Below, one piece after another: positions 1 through 7,077 of a stretch of DNA of 64,000 bases. The stretch is from contig NZ_FMTS01000005.1 in NCBI RefSeq assembly GCF_900100255.1, positions 124,001 through 188,000 on the forward strand, in the 5' to 3' direction. The notes under the pieces are model-generated. The model searched no databases. It saw nothing but the letters and a program-made list of their open reading frames with translations, and was not told where the DNA came from. This DNA is from Asticcacaulis taihuensis (lineage in GTDB: Bacteria; Pseudomonadota; Alphaproteobacteria; Caulobacterales; Caulobacteraceae). Made by a program: the position numbers and the translations under genes. How positions within the stretch are numbered: position 1 is the stretch's first letter; every line of letters begins with the position of its first letter.

Positions 1-542
1 TCGCGCAGGGCAATGCCCTCGATCTGGCGATCAGTGAAGAAGCCGGCATCGGCCGGATAGAGATAGACTTTTTTCACGCCGCGCACCTGCCACAACATCA
101 CCATCGGCATGTCGAGATGGTAGACGACATGGGCATTGGGTGAGGAGATCAGCAGGCCGAGATCGGTCTTGAGGTTATGCGTGCCGGTCTTTTCCGCCAC
201 CTCGGCGAAGATGCGGTCGCACAGGTCGGCTACGGCGGGATCGGCATGATTGACGCGGCGCAGGTTGAGCCACAGGCGGCCGTGCTTCACGGCTTCCATC
301 AGGGCGCGACCATCCAGTTCGGTGCCGTCCTTCGCCGTTTTGCGGCCGAGATACCATTCGCCGAAAACCGTCGGGTCATAGCCCATGGTGAAGACCTCGA
401 CGCTGTCACGCGGATAGCGGTCGATCAGGGCGATCAGCGCCTCCTCGCTGAACAGGTCGCTGTCGGCAATGTTGTGCGTGAAGAGCAGGTTTTCCCTGGT
501 GAAGGCACGCTGTGTTTCCGGTGTCCAGTTGATCAGGGTCAT
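1..542 (-). CDS. Cupin-like (JmjC-fold) protein, partial, 3' end outside window
   Basis: The first 180 residues are visible; the gene runs off the left edge. The ATG at 542 overlaps the stop of the upstream glycosyltransferase (ATGA), which suggests translational coupling. Around residues 138-162 the stretch HVVYHLDMPMVMLWQVRG, with an HxD pair at 142-144 and a following KKVYLYP, resembles the cupin_8/JmjC-like family of non-haem iron proteins often found beside glycosyltransferases in alphaproteobacteria. The HxD would be two of the three iron ligands; the third lies beyond the window. Substrate is unknown. The family assignment comes from motif recognition only. Confidence 0.65.
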   Translation of the reverse strand, partial: MTLINWTPETQRAFTRENLLFTHNIADSDLFSEEALIALIDRYPRDSVEVFTMGYDPTVFGEWYLGRKTAKDGTELDGRALMEAVKHGRLWLNLRRVNHADPAVADLCDRIFAEVAEKTGTHNLKTDLGLLISSPNAHVVYHLDMPMVMLWQVRGVKKVYLYPADAGFFTDRQIEGIALR

Positions 543-1516
543 GTCTTTGTCTTTGCGTCTTTTTTGAGCAATACCTGCCCATAAAATTTCATCTTGAAGG
601 GCGGAAACCACAGGGTCTTGCCGAGGCCGCGCGCCGCCTTGTCGAGCACGAAGGCCCGGCGCGGATGGCGCATTGCGAACAGGAAAAGGCTGGCGATTCC
701 GAATATCCCGGCCTGAACCAGGCCCTGTGCCATCCAGCCGGCGCAGGCGAGGAACCGGCCATTGACGCCGCTCGAATGGCTGGGGCCTTGGCCGTAGGCG
801 AAGCCGCGTTTCAGAGTATAGGCCAGCGTAGCGCGCGTGGGCGGCACATCTTCAAAAACCGGGGCATCGGCGGCCCAGGCCATGATCCGACCCTCCGCCT
901 TCATGGCGGTGAAGAGGATGTCGTCCTCGCCGCCCATTTCGTTCTGCAGGGTGCTGAAAGGCGTCTTCGAGGTGAGCGCGGCGGTCTTCAGCAGCGAATT
1001 GCCGCAGCCATAATAGTGCGGCAGGATTTCCGATTGCGCCGGTCCGAAGCGCGAGAAAAAATGTTCGTAATAGGGACGATTATGGCGGGTATCGGCAGGT
1101 AGGCGGGCTGTGACCGGTCCGAAAACGACATCGGCATCGAATTGCCTTTGCGCCGCCATCAGGCGGTTCAGCCAGTTGGCGGGCGCTTCTTCGTCGTCAT
1201 CGAGAAAGGCGATGAAATCACTGTTGCATAGGGCCACGGCGCTGTTGCGGGCATTGGCGACGCCGGTTTTAGGCTCGTGGATATAGGTGACCGGGAAGGG
1301 CGCAGCAAAAGCTTCGACCTGCGCCCGCGCTGAGGCTTCCGGGCTGTTGTCGCAGACAATCAGGCTGAGCGGCGGCGCGTCCTTCTGGGTGAGAATCGAG
1401 CGCATCGCCGTTTCCAGTCCCTGTGGCCGGCGGAAGGTCGGGATGATGACGCAGACGCGCGCCAGATCGCTCTCGGTGTTCCGGGACATAAGGGCGTGCG
1501 GACTGCTGTCGGGCAT
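539..1516 (-). CDS. Family 2 glycosyltransferase
   Basis: GT-A fold glycosyltransferase. An N-terminal VCVIIPTFRR strand is followed by a typical nucleotide-binding region and a DxD-type metal motif in IAFLDDDEEAP; a hydrophobic segment near the C-terminus (GIFGIASLFLFAM) could anchor it in the membrane. It probably transfers a sugar to a surface polysaccharide or glycolipid; donor and acceptor cannot be read from sequence. The start is uncertain: TTG at 1582, ATG at 1516 and ATG at 1489 are in frame and none has a strong Shine-Dalgarno; 1516 is chosen as a compromise. Its stop overlaps the start of the cupin-like gene, so the two form an operon. Confidence 0.85.
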   Translation of the reverse strand: MPDSSPHALMSRNTESDLARVCVIIPTFRRPQGLETAMRSILTQKDAPPLSLIVCDNSPEASARAQVEAFAAPFPVTYIHEPKTGVANARNSAVALCNSDFIAFLDDDEEAPANWLNRLMAAQRQFDADVVFGPVTARLPADTRHNRPYYEHFFSRFGPAQSEILPHYYGCGNSLLKTAALTSKTPFSTLQNEMGGEDDILFTAMKAEGRIMAWAADAPVFEDVPPTRATLAYTLKRGFAYGQGPSHSSGVNGRFLACAGWMAQGLVQAGIFGIASLFLFAMRHPRRAFVLDKAARGLGKTLWFPPFKMKFYGQVLLKKDAKTKT

Positions 1517-1666
1517 GGAGGTAATGGACGCCTTCGGGACGTAAAGAGATCGGAAAGTCGCGAACCGCAAGGTCCGGGCCAAGCGGACACTGCCACAAAA
1601 GGGTAAATTTCAGGTATGGCAGCAGGCTTAACGGTCTTTAAGGCATGGGCGAGATGACAAAAATTC

Positions 1667-1716
1667 TTGACGTAATGACAAGTATACTTGACATATTGAA
1701 ATCAGCCATGTAAAGC
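1667..1716 (+). promoter_or_regulatory. Promoter and palindromic operator of the XRE/membrane-protein pair
   Basis: A perfect 12-bp palindrome CAAGTATACTTG (1679-1690) extends with one mismatched pair to 1675-1694. It overlaps a consensus -35 TTGACA (1688-1693); a weak -10 follows around 1709-1716. A second TTGACG lies at 1667-1672. The position fits autoregulation by the XRE protein encoded downstream. The palindrome is seen directly; who binds it is inference. Confidence 0.5.
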
Positions 1717-1744
1717 GTCCTTGTCATTTCATGGGAGGTTGGTC

Positions 1745-2176
1745 ATGACAGGTTCGAAATGGAAGTTTGCCGGCGGGGTGGCTGTGGCGGCATTGATCGG
1801 TGGGCTGTTGGGCGGGTTCAATATGAGCTGGAGCCGGGAGCCATCGTTTCCGCTTTATGGCCTGATCATAGATGTCTGCGCCGTTCCGGTCCTGATCATG
1901 CTGATCCTTTATGTGCGTAAACTGAAGGCGGCCACGAGCGATGAATTCAGTATCGCCAAGAAGCGCTATGCTGCGCAGAGCGGCTTCATGATCGGTTTCG
2001 TGCTGTTCCTGATCACTGGCCTGTTTCCGATCTTTTTGCCGGACCTCTATCGCTGGTTCATCGCCAGCATGGATGGCGCGAATGATGGCTTCCTGATCGG
2101 GCGCGTATCCGGTATGGCGCCGTTTGTGCTGGGGCTGCTGATCGGACAGGTCAATGCCTGGCTGAAATACCGCTGA
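1745..2176 (+). CDS. Four-helix membrane protein, partner of XRE regulator
   Basis: A 143-residue integral membrane protein with about four hydrophobic segments (near residues 8-26, 38-55, 82-102 and 122-138). The ATG at 1745 is preceded by GGGAGG at 1733-1738, so the TTG-initiated extension from 1721 is rejected. The stop TGA shares a base with the ATG of the next gene, an XRE regulator. Small membrane proteins paired this way with a 60-70 residue Cro/CI-type repressor are a recurring bacterial arrangement (DUF2178-like). The function of this one is unknown. Confidence 0.75.
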   Translation: MTGSKWKFAGGVAVAALIGGLLGGFNMSWSREPSFPLYGLIIDVCAVPVLIMLILYVRKLKAATSDEFSIAKKRYAAQSGFMIGFVLFLITGLFPIFLPDLYRWFIASMDGANDGFLIGRVSGMAPFVLGLLIGQVNAWLKYR

Positions 2177-2367
2177 TGAAAAACCGCCTGAAAATCCTGC
2201 GCGCCGAACGCAACTGGTCGCAGGCCGACCTGGCCGATCGGCTGGCCGTATCGCGCCAGACGATCAATGCCATCGAGACGGAAAAGTACGATCCATCCCT
2301 GCCGTTGGCTTTTAAAATTGCGGACCTGTTCGCCTTGCGGATAGAAGATATATTTATGGCCATTTGA
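2176..2367 (+). CDS. XRE-family transcriptional regulator (short)
   Basis: A 63-residue protein that is essentially one helix-turn-helix domain: LKILRAERNWSQADLADRLAV followed by the recognition helix SRQTINAIETEKYDPS and the family's usual tail LAFKIADLF..IEDIF. It matches the compact YozG/SinR-like class. It starts inside the stop codon of the membrane protein (TGATG), so the two are co-translated. Likely target is the palindrome at 1675-1694 upstream of the pair. Confidence 0.88.
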   Translation: MKNRLKILRAERNWSQADLADRLAVSRQTINAIETEKYDPSLPLAFKIADLFALRIEDIFMAI

Positions 2368-2383
2368 GGCGCTTGGGGGATTC

Positions 2384-3316
2384 ATGCTTTCCAGATTGAA
2401 AACCGGCCTGCTGGCTGTCACCGCTCTCCTTGGCTGCGCTTTCGCGCCGATGGCTCAGGCCGAAGCACTGACCCATGTTAAGACCGCCCAGGCCGAAGCG
2501 CCCGCTACGGTCAAGCCGGCCATTTGGGTGATCAGTGATGCGGATTCAACCATTTACTTACTGGGATCGATCCACGTCATGAAACCGGAGACACCCTGGC
2601 TGACGCCTGATATCCAGAGCCGTTTCGACAACGCGCAGGATGTGTGGTTCGAGATTCCCGATCTTGATGACGCCGATACCGCCAAGCCGATCGCGCAAAA
2701 ATATATGATCGATCCAACCGGGCGGATGGCTGCGGGCTTAATGCCGGAAGAGCTTGAGATTATTGCTGAGTTGCTTGAGCCGCTGGATTACAGAACATTG
2801 CAAATCGATTACTACCGAAAATGGGCAGTAGGGCTGCTCATCACAATGCAGCAGGTTAAAAAGCTCGGTTACGTGACGGACACGGGCGTCGATGTGACCC
2901 TGATGAAGCAGGCGCGTGAGGCCGGCAAGGGCGTTCACGGCTTCGAGACAATGGAATCGCAGATGCAGGCGCTCGTGCCGGAAACCGAGGCCGACGAACT
3001 TGCTGGCTTGCGCGCGACGCTATACGATTTTGAAGTCAGGCCGAAGGATGTCGACGATCTGTTCAGCGCCTGGAAGCAGGGCGATACCGAGGCCCTGACC
3101 CGTCTGATGATCGACAAGATGCAGGCGGAAGACCCGAAGAGCTACCAGCGCCTGATCGTCGAGCGCAACGCCGCCTGGGAACCGCAGATCGAGCAGATAC
3201 TGGCTGGCAAGGGCACGGTTTTCATTACGGTCGGCGCCGGGCACCTGGTCGGGCCGGACAGTGTCATCGCCATGCTGAAACAGCACGGCATAACGGCGGA
3301 GCGTGTAGCCTACTGA
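2384..3316 (+). CDS. TraB/GumN family protein, exported
   Basis: 310 residues with an N-terminal signal peptide ending near AQAEA (residues 23-27). The TraB/GumN family (PF01963; EreA/ChaN-like superfamily) is recognised by IWVISDADSTIYLLGSIHV near the N-terminus, where GSIH carries the conserved His, and by the C-terminal VGAGHLVGPDSV with a second conserved His. Related proteins have been proposed to be metal-dependent hydrolases or peptidases; the role here is unknown. An SD-like GGGGGA precedes the ATG. A short patch around 2761-2820 is AT-richer than its surroundings (25 of 60 G+C by hand count). Followed by a degenerate paralog. Confidence 0.85.
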   Translation: MLSRLKTGLLAVTALLGCAFAPMAQAEALTHVKTAQAEAPATVKPAIWVISDADSTIYLLGSIHVMKPETPWLTPDIQSRFDNAQDVWFEIPDLDDADTAKPIAQKYMIDPTGRMAAGLMPEELEIIAELLEPLDYRTLQIDYYRKWAVGLLITMQQVKKLGYVTDTGVDVTLMKQAREAGKGVHGFETMESQMQALVPETEADELAGLRATLYDFEVRPKDVDDLFSAWKQGDTEALTRLMIDKMQAEDPKSYQRLIVERNAAWEPQIEQILAGKGTVFITVGAGHLVGPDSVIAMLKQHGITAERVAY

Positions 3317-3385
3317 CTGTCCCGATCTGACCTTGGCCCAAAGCTTGCAGCGGTTCCACCGGAATATAAAAACCGGAGGTCGGAA

Positions 3386-4207
3386 ATGCGGGCGGTCAAT
3401 TACGCGGACGGTGTCTTTTTCAAAAAGAGAAAGCGGTCAACCCGCTGGCTGGTGGAAGCCGGGATCATCATGGGGGCGGCCGTGGGCATTGCCGTCGTCG
3501 TGCCGCCGCTCGGCATGTGGTGGCACCGCTCGCACAATCCGGACGCGGTCACCGTGGCCTTTACGCCGGCCGCCGATCCGGATACGGCCGAGGCTGGGGC
3601 CGGACCCACGGGATCGCCCCTGTTGTGGGTCATGAAGGCCGGCGATTCCACGGTCTATCTGTTCGGCGGATTCAGCAGTTCGGGCGATATCGCATCCGGC
3701 TGGATGGACCGGCGCCTGTTCACGGCCTTTGATAATGCCGATACCACCCTGTTCGAGGTCGGCGCCTATCCCGATGTCCTGCCGGCCGACGTGGTGACAC
3801 TGCGCCCTGACGCAGCGCTTTATCACCGTGCGGACGCGATGCGAAAGATGACCGTCGGGCTTGATAAGGGCGCATCCGAAGCCGGACGCGTCACCGCCGA
3901 GGGCGTGACCGATGACGGTTTTGTGCTGCCAGTCGAAGCCTGGCGCACCGGCGACCAGAAGTCTCTGACCGACACCCTGGCCCTGTTGGCCGAGGCCGAT
4001 CCGGCGGGCTACGATGCCCTGATCGTGAAGCGCAACCAGACCTGGCTGCCGACCATCGAAAAGGCGCTGAATGAAAAAGGGACGACCTTCGTCACGGTGG
4101 GGGCCGCGCACCTGATCGGCCCGGATGGGCTTGTGGCGCAACTGCGTCGGAGCGGCTATGCGGTGACACGGCTTGATTCCGTGACCAAACCGGTGGTGGC
4201 GGGCTGA
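3386..4207 (+). CDS. Degenerate TraB/GumN paralog, membrane-anchored
   Basis: 273 residues with strong SD GGAGG at 3375-3379. A single N-terminal transmembrane helix (about residues 22-45) replaces the cleavable signal of its neighbour. The TraB/GumN fold is still visible: LLWVMKAGDSTVYLFGG aligns with the neighbour's IWVISDADSTIYLLGS, and VTVGAAHLIGPDGLVAQL aligns with its C-terminal motif. However, the N-terminal conserved His is lost (GSIH becomes GGFSS) and the middle, about 80 residues in the paralog, is deleted. It looks like a diverged tandem duplicate, perhaps non-catalytic. Confidence 0.7.
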   Translation: MRAVNYADGVFFKKRKRSTRWLVEAGIIMGAAVGIAVVVPPLGMWWHRSHNPDAVTVAFTPAADPDTAEAGAGPTGSPLLWVMKAGDSTVYLFGGFSSSGDIASGWMDRRLFTAFDNADTTLFEVGAYPDVLPADVVTLRPDAALYHRADAMRKMTVGLDKGASEAGRVTAEGVTDDGFVLPVEAWRTGDQKSLTDTLALLAEADPAGYDALIVKRNQTWLPTIEKALNEKGTTFVTVGAAHLIGPDGLVAQLRRSGYAVTRLDSVTKPVVAG

Positions 4208-4238
4208 ATTGACGCCCCGTTCCGCCCTGTGAATATCG

Positions 4239-4267
4239 TTGACATTGCGGTGATTATTCGACAAAAG
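4239..4267 (+). promoter_or_regulatory. Candidate argD promoter (-35 box)
   Basis: A perfect -35 hexamer TTGACA lies at 4239-4244, about 110 bases before argD; no convincing -10 is visible at 16-18 bp. The 145-base gap holds nothing else recognisable. Confidence 0.25.
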
Positions 4268-4352
4268 GCCCGCCTAAGCCCCCAACAGCTTAGACGCCTT
4301 CTTTCCCTTGCGTGAGGTACGCAGGGTTTTTCGCCGTTTTTGGGGTATTGCC

Positions 4353-5555
4353 ATGACTCAGTCTGAGGATCATTTGTTCGGTGTGTATGCGCGGGCGCCT
4401 ATCGAGGTGGAACGTGGTGAAGGCAGCCGACTGTATGACCGATCGGGCCGCGAATATCTCGATTTCGTCCAGGGCATCGCCGTCAATGGCCTGGGCCACG
4501 CCAATCCGGTTCTGATCGACGCCCTGAACGCTCAGGCGCAGAAGCTGTGGCACGTCTCCAATATCTTCCGCATTCCCGGCCAGGACGAACTGGCGGGCAA
4601 GCTGTGCGCGTCGTCCTTTGCCGACCAGGTGTTCTTCACCAATTCCGGCACCGAGGCGGTCGAATGCGCCCTGAAGCTGGCGCGCAAATACCATGCCTCG
4701 AAAGGCCATGACGAGCGCATCGACATCATCGGCTTCCAGGGCGCTTTCCACGGCCGCACCTACGCCGCCGTGACCGCTGCCGGCAACCAGACCTATCTCG
4801 AAGGCTTCGGTCCGCGTCTGCCGGGCTTCGTCAATGTGTCGCTCGATGATCATGACGCGCTGCGCGCTGCGGCCGAAGCGCCGACCGCTGCGGCCATCCT
4901 GGTTGAGCCGGTTCAGGGCGAAGGCGGGGCGCGCGCCCTGACCGACCCCGAACTGCAAATGTTGCGCGATCTGTGTGATGCCAACGGTCTGCTGCTGATC
5001 TTCGATGAAATTCAGTGCGGCATGGGCCGGAGCGGCAAGCTGTGGGCCTATGAACATTCCGGCGTCACGCCCGATGTCATGTGTATCGCCAAGGCGCTCG
5101 GCGGCGGCTTCCCTATCGGTGCCTGCCTGGCCACGCGTGAGGCGGCGTCCGGCATGGTCGTCGGTTCGCATGGCTCGACCTTTGGCGGTAATCCGCTCGC
5201 CATGGCGGTCGGGATCGCCGCTTTCGATGAGATCTCGAAGCCGGAACTGCTGGAAAACGTCGTCAAGGTATCGGGCTATCTCAAGCAGCAGCTTGAGGGC
5301 CTGAAGCAGACATATCCTGACATGATAGCGGACGTGCGCGGCAAGGGGCTTCTGATCGGCATCAAGCTGAAGCCCAATAACCGCGAAATGATGGCCCTGG
5401 CGCGGGATAACGGTCTGCTGGTGGCCGGCGGTGGTGAAAACTGCATCCGTATGCTGCCGGCGCTGAACCTCACCGAGGCCGATGCCCGCGAGGCGCTGGA
5501 GCGTCTGGAAAAGACGTTCGTCGCTGCCCGCGAAAAAGCCAAAGAAACCGCGTAA
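4353..5555 (+). CDS. argD: Acetylornithine / succinyldiaminopimelate aminotransferase
   Basis: A 400-residue class III PLP-dependent aminotransferase that converts N-acetylglutamate semialdehyde to N-acetylornithine in arginine synthesis, and probably also serves in lysine synthesis. Family signatures include FTNSGTEAVECALKLARKY near the N-terminal third, the cofactor-binding LLIFDEIQCGMGRSG, and the Schiff-base lysine in PDVMCIAKALGGGFPIG. The upstream in-frame ATG at 4308 is rejected: family homology begins at MTQSEDHLFGVYARAP, and GGGG lies just upstream of 4353. argF follows after 45 bases, the same order as in other Caulobacterales. Confidence 0.96.
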   Translation: MTQSEDHLFGVYARAPIEVERGEGSRLYDRSGREYLDFVQGIAVNGLGHANPVLIDALNAQAQKLWHVSNIFRIPGQDELAGKLCASSFADQVFFTNSGTEAVECALKLARKYHASKGHDERIDIIGFQGAFHGRTYAAVTAAGNQTYLEGFGPRLPGFVNVSLDDHDALRAAAEAPTAAAILVEPVQGEGGARALTDPELQMLRDLCDANGLLLIFDEIQCGMGRSGKLWAYEHSGVTPDVMCIAKALGGGFPIGACLATREAASGMVVGSHGSTFGGNPLAMAVGIAAFDEISKPELLENVVKVSGYLKQQLEGLKQTYPDMIADVRGKGLLIGIKLKPNNREMMALARDNGLLVAGGGENCIRMLPALNLTEADAREALERLEKTFVAAREKAKETA

Positions 5556-5600
5556 GTTCAAGATTGGGGTCATGAAGTGGCCCCCAAGGGGGAGTCCTCC

Positions 5601-6539
5601 ATGACCCGTCATTTTCTCGATATCTGCGACCTGACCACCGAAGAGCTGCGCGCCATCGTCGATGACGCCCACGCCCGCAAGCGCCTGCGCCGCGACTGGC
5701 CGAAGGGCAAACCCGATGCCGATGCGCCGGCGAAGGATCGTGTGCTGGCCATGATCTTCCAGAAGAACTCAACGCGCACGCGCTTTTCGTTCGATGCGGC
5801 CATTCGTCAGCTCGGCGGCCAGGCCATCATCTCGACCTCGAACGACATGCAGCTTGGCCGGGGTGAGCCGATCGAAGACACCGCGAAAGTCCTGTCGCGC
5901 ATGGTCGACGCCATCATGATCCGCGCCAATGAGCATGATGACGTGGTGCGCCTGGCGGCCGCCTCCACCGTGCCGGTCATAAACGGCCTGACCAACGCCT
6001 CGCATCCGTGCCAGATCATCGCCGATATCCAGACGATCGAGGAGCATCGCGGCGCTATCGAGGGCAAGACACTTGCCTGGATCAGCGACGGCAATAATGT
6101 CTGCAACAGCCTGATCCATGCGGCGGCGCGTTTCGGCTTTACCCTGAAAATCGCCTGCCCGGCGGCCTACAAGCCCTCTCAGGCCGCGATGGTCTTTGCC
6201 TCAGAATCGCGCGCCCATGTCACGGTCACGCAGGATCCGCAAGAAGCAGTTCGTGGCGCCGATGTCGTGCTGGCCGATACCTGGGTCAGCATGGGCGATC
6301 TCGATCATGACGAGCGCCTGGCGGCTTTCCAGCCCTACCAGGTCAATGCCGGCCTGATGAAACTGGCCAAGGACAATGCCCTGTTCCTGCACTGCCTGCC
6401 GGCTCACCGCGGTGAGGAAGTGACCGAAGATGTCATCGACGGTCCGCAGTCGGTGATCTGGGACGAGGCCGAAAACCGGATACATGCTCAAAAAGCCATC
6501 CTGGCCTGGTGTTTTAGCACGCCATCCTTGGCCGATTAG
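5601..6539 (+). CDS. argF: Ornithine carbamoyltransferase
   Basis: 312 residues. Makes citrulline from ornithine and carbamoyl phosphate in the cytoplasm. Diagnostic motifs are all present: carbamoyl-phosphate binding [19 protein letters not shown] (HPxQ), and the ornithine-side [11 protein letters not shown]. The ATG at 5601 has the SD AAGGGGGAG at 5585-5593 and matches the usual N-terminus [11 protein letters not shown]; the in-frame start at 5577 is rejected. Second gene of an argD-argF operon; hslO, which follows argF in Caulobacter as I recall, is not here. Confidence 0.97.
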   Translation: MTRHFLDICDLTTEELRAIVDDAHARKRLRRDWPKGKPDADAPAKDRVLAMIFQKNSTRTRFSFDAAIRQLGGQAIISTSNDMQLGRGEPIEDTAKVLSRMVDAIMIRANEHDDVVRLAAASTVPVINGLTNASHPCQIIADIQTIEEHRGAIEGKTLAWISDGNNVCNSLIHAAARFGFTLKIACPAAYKPSQAAMVFASESRAHVTVTQDPQEAVRGADVVLADTWVSMGDLDHDERLAAFQPYQVNAGLMKLAKDNALFLHCLPAHRGEEVTEDVIDGPQSVIWDEAENRIHAQKAILAWCFSTPSLAD

Positions 6540-6548
6540 TGCGTTGGC

Positions 6549-6581
6549 AGCGCTTGCAGGTACAAGCGTACCTGCGGCGCT
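6549..6581 (+). terminator. Hairpin after argF
   Basis: Stem GCAGGTA/TACCTGC (6556-6562 with 6569-6575) extended by AGCGC/GCGCT outer arms, ten bases past the argF stop. There is no T-tract, so it may stabilise the transcript 3' end rather than terminate intrinsically. Confidence 0.4.
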
Positions 6582-6631
6582 CGCCGCCTGCTACTCGGCT
6601 CAAGGCTGACGGCTAAAAGGGCTCCGTGTCT

Positions 6632-6871
6632 TTAAGGATGCGGGAACTGTTCCGGCGGCTTGGTCTGTATGCCGATCAGGTTCAGCAGATGCACGACCAG
6701 CAGCAGGGCCACCGTAAAGGTCAGCAGCATCAGGAAGCGCCAGGGCACCATGCGCGGCCCCTTGTTCGGGTCCATCGGCCGTGCGCCGAGATAACCGAAC
6801 AATGCGGTAAAAAGCCCGCTGACAATCGTGAGAATCACGGTAAGGGATAAGGTCAGTTCCATCCGTCGCAT
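6632..6871 (-). CDS. Small two-helix membrane protein
   Basis: 79 residues: one hydrophobic helix at about 6-25 (LTVILTIVSGLFTALFGYLG), a polar linker RPMDPNKGPRMVPWR, and a second helix at about 46-66. A second in-frame ATG at 6862 would remove three residues. The coding direction, divergent from podJ, and the clean two-TM pattern support a real gene. No family recognised; function unknown. Confidence 0.6.
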   Translation of the reverse strand: MRRMELTLSLTVILTIVSGLFTALFGYLGARPMDPNKGPRMVPWRFLMLLTFTVALLLVVHLLNLIGIQTKPPEQFPHP

Positions 6872-7009
6872 ATGTCGTGGAACGGCATTTCGGGCAAGGT
6901 CGCGGAGCGATTTAATCGCGTATTTCCGCCTGACTGTGGCATTTCCCGCATCCGGTTATTGATCTCGCCAGTTTTCCCCAGAAGATTAACGTCCTGCCAT
7001 ATATAGTGG

Positions 7010-7075
7010 TTAACAAGGTGTTTACACCCCACATAATGTTGTCTACGCTCGCCACCTGACGAAGTTAGGGGAATC
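7010..7075 (+). promoter_or_regulatory. podJ control region: CtrA-like site and CcrM (GANTC) site
   Basis: TTAA-N7-TTTA at 7010-7024 is one base from the CtrA consensus TTAA-N7-TTAA. GAATC at 7071-7075 is a GANTC methylation site that abuts the SD (AGGGG) of podJ. In Caulobacter, podJ is cell-cycle controlled and GANTC sites in promoters are read by GcrA/CcrM; carrying that over here is inference. Confidence 0.45.
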
Positions 7076-7077
7076 GC

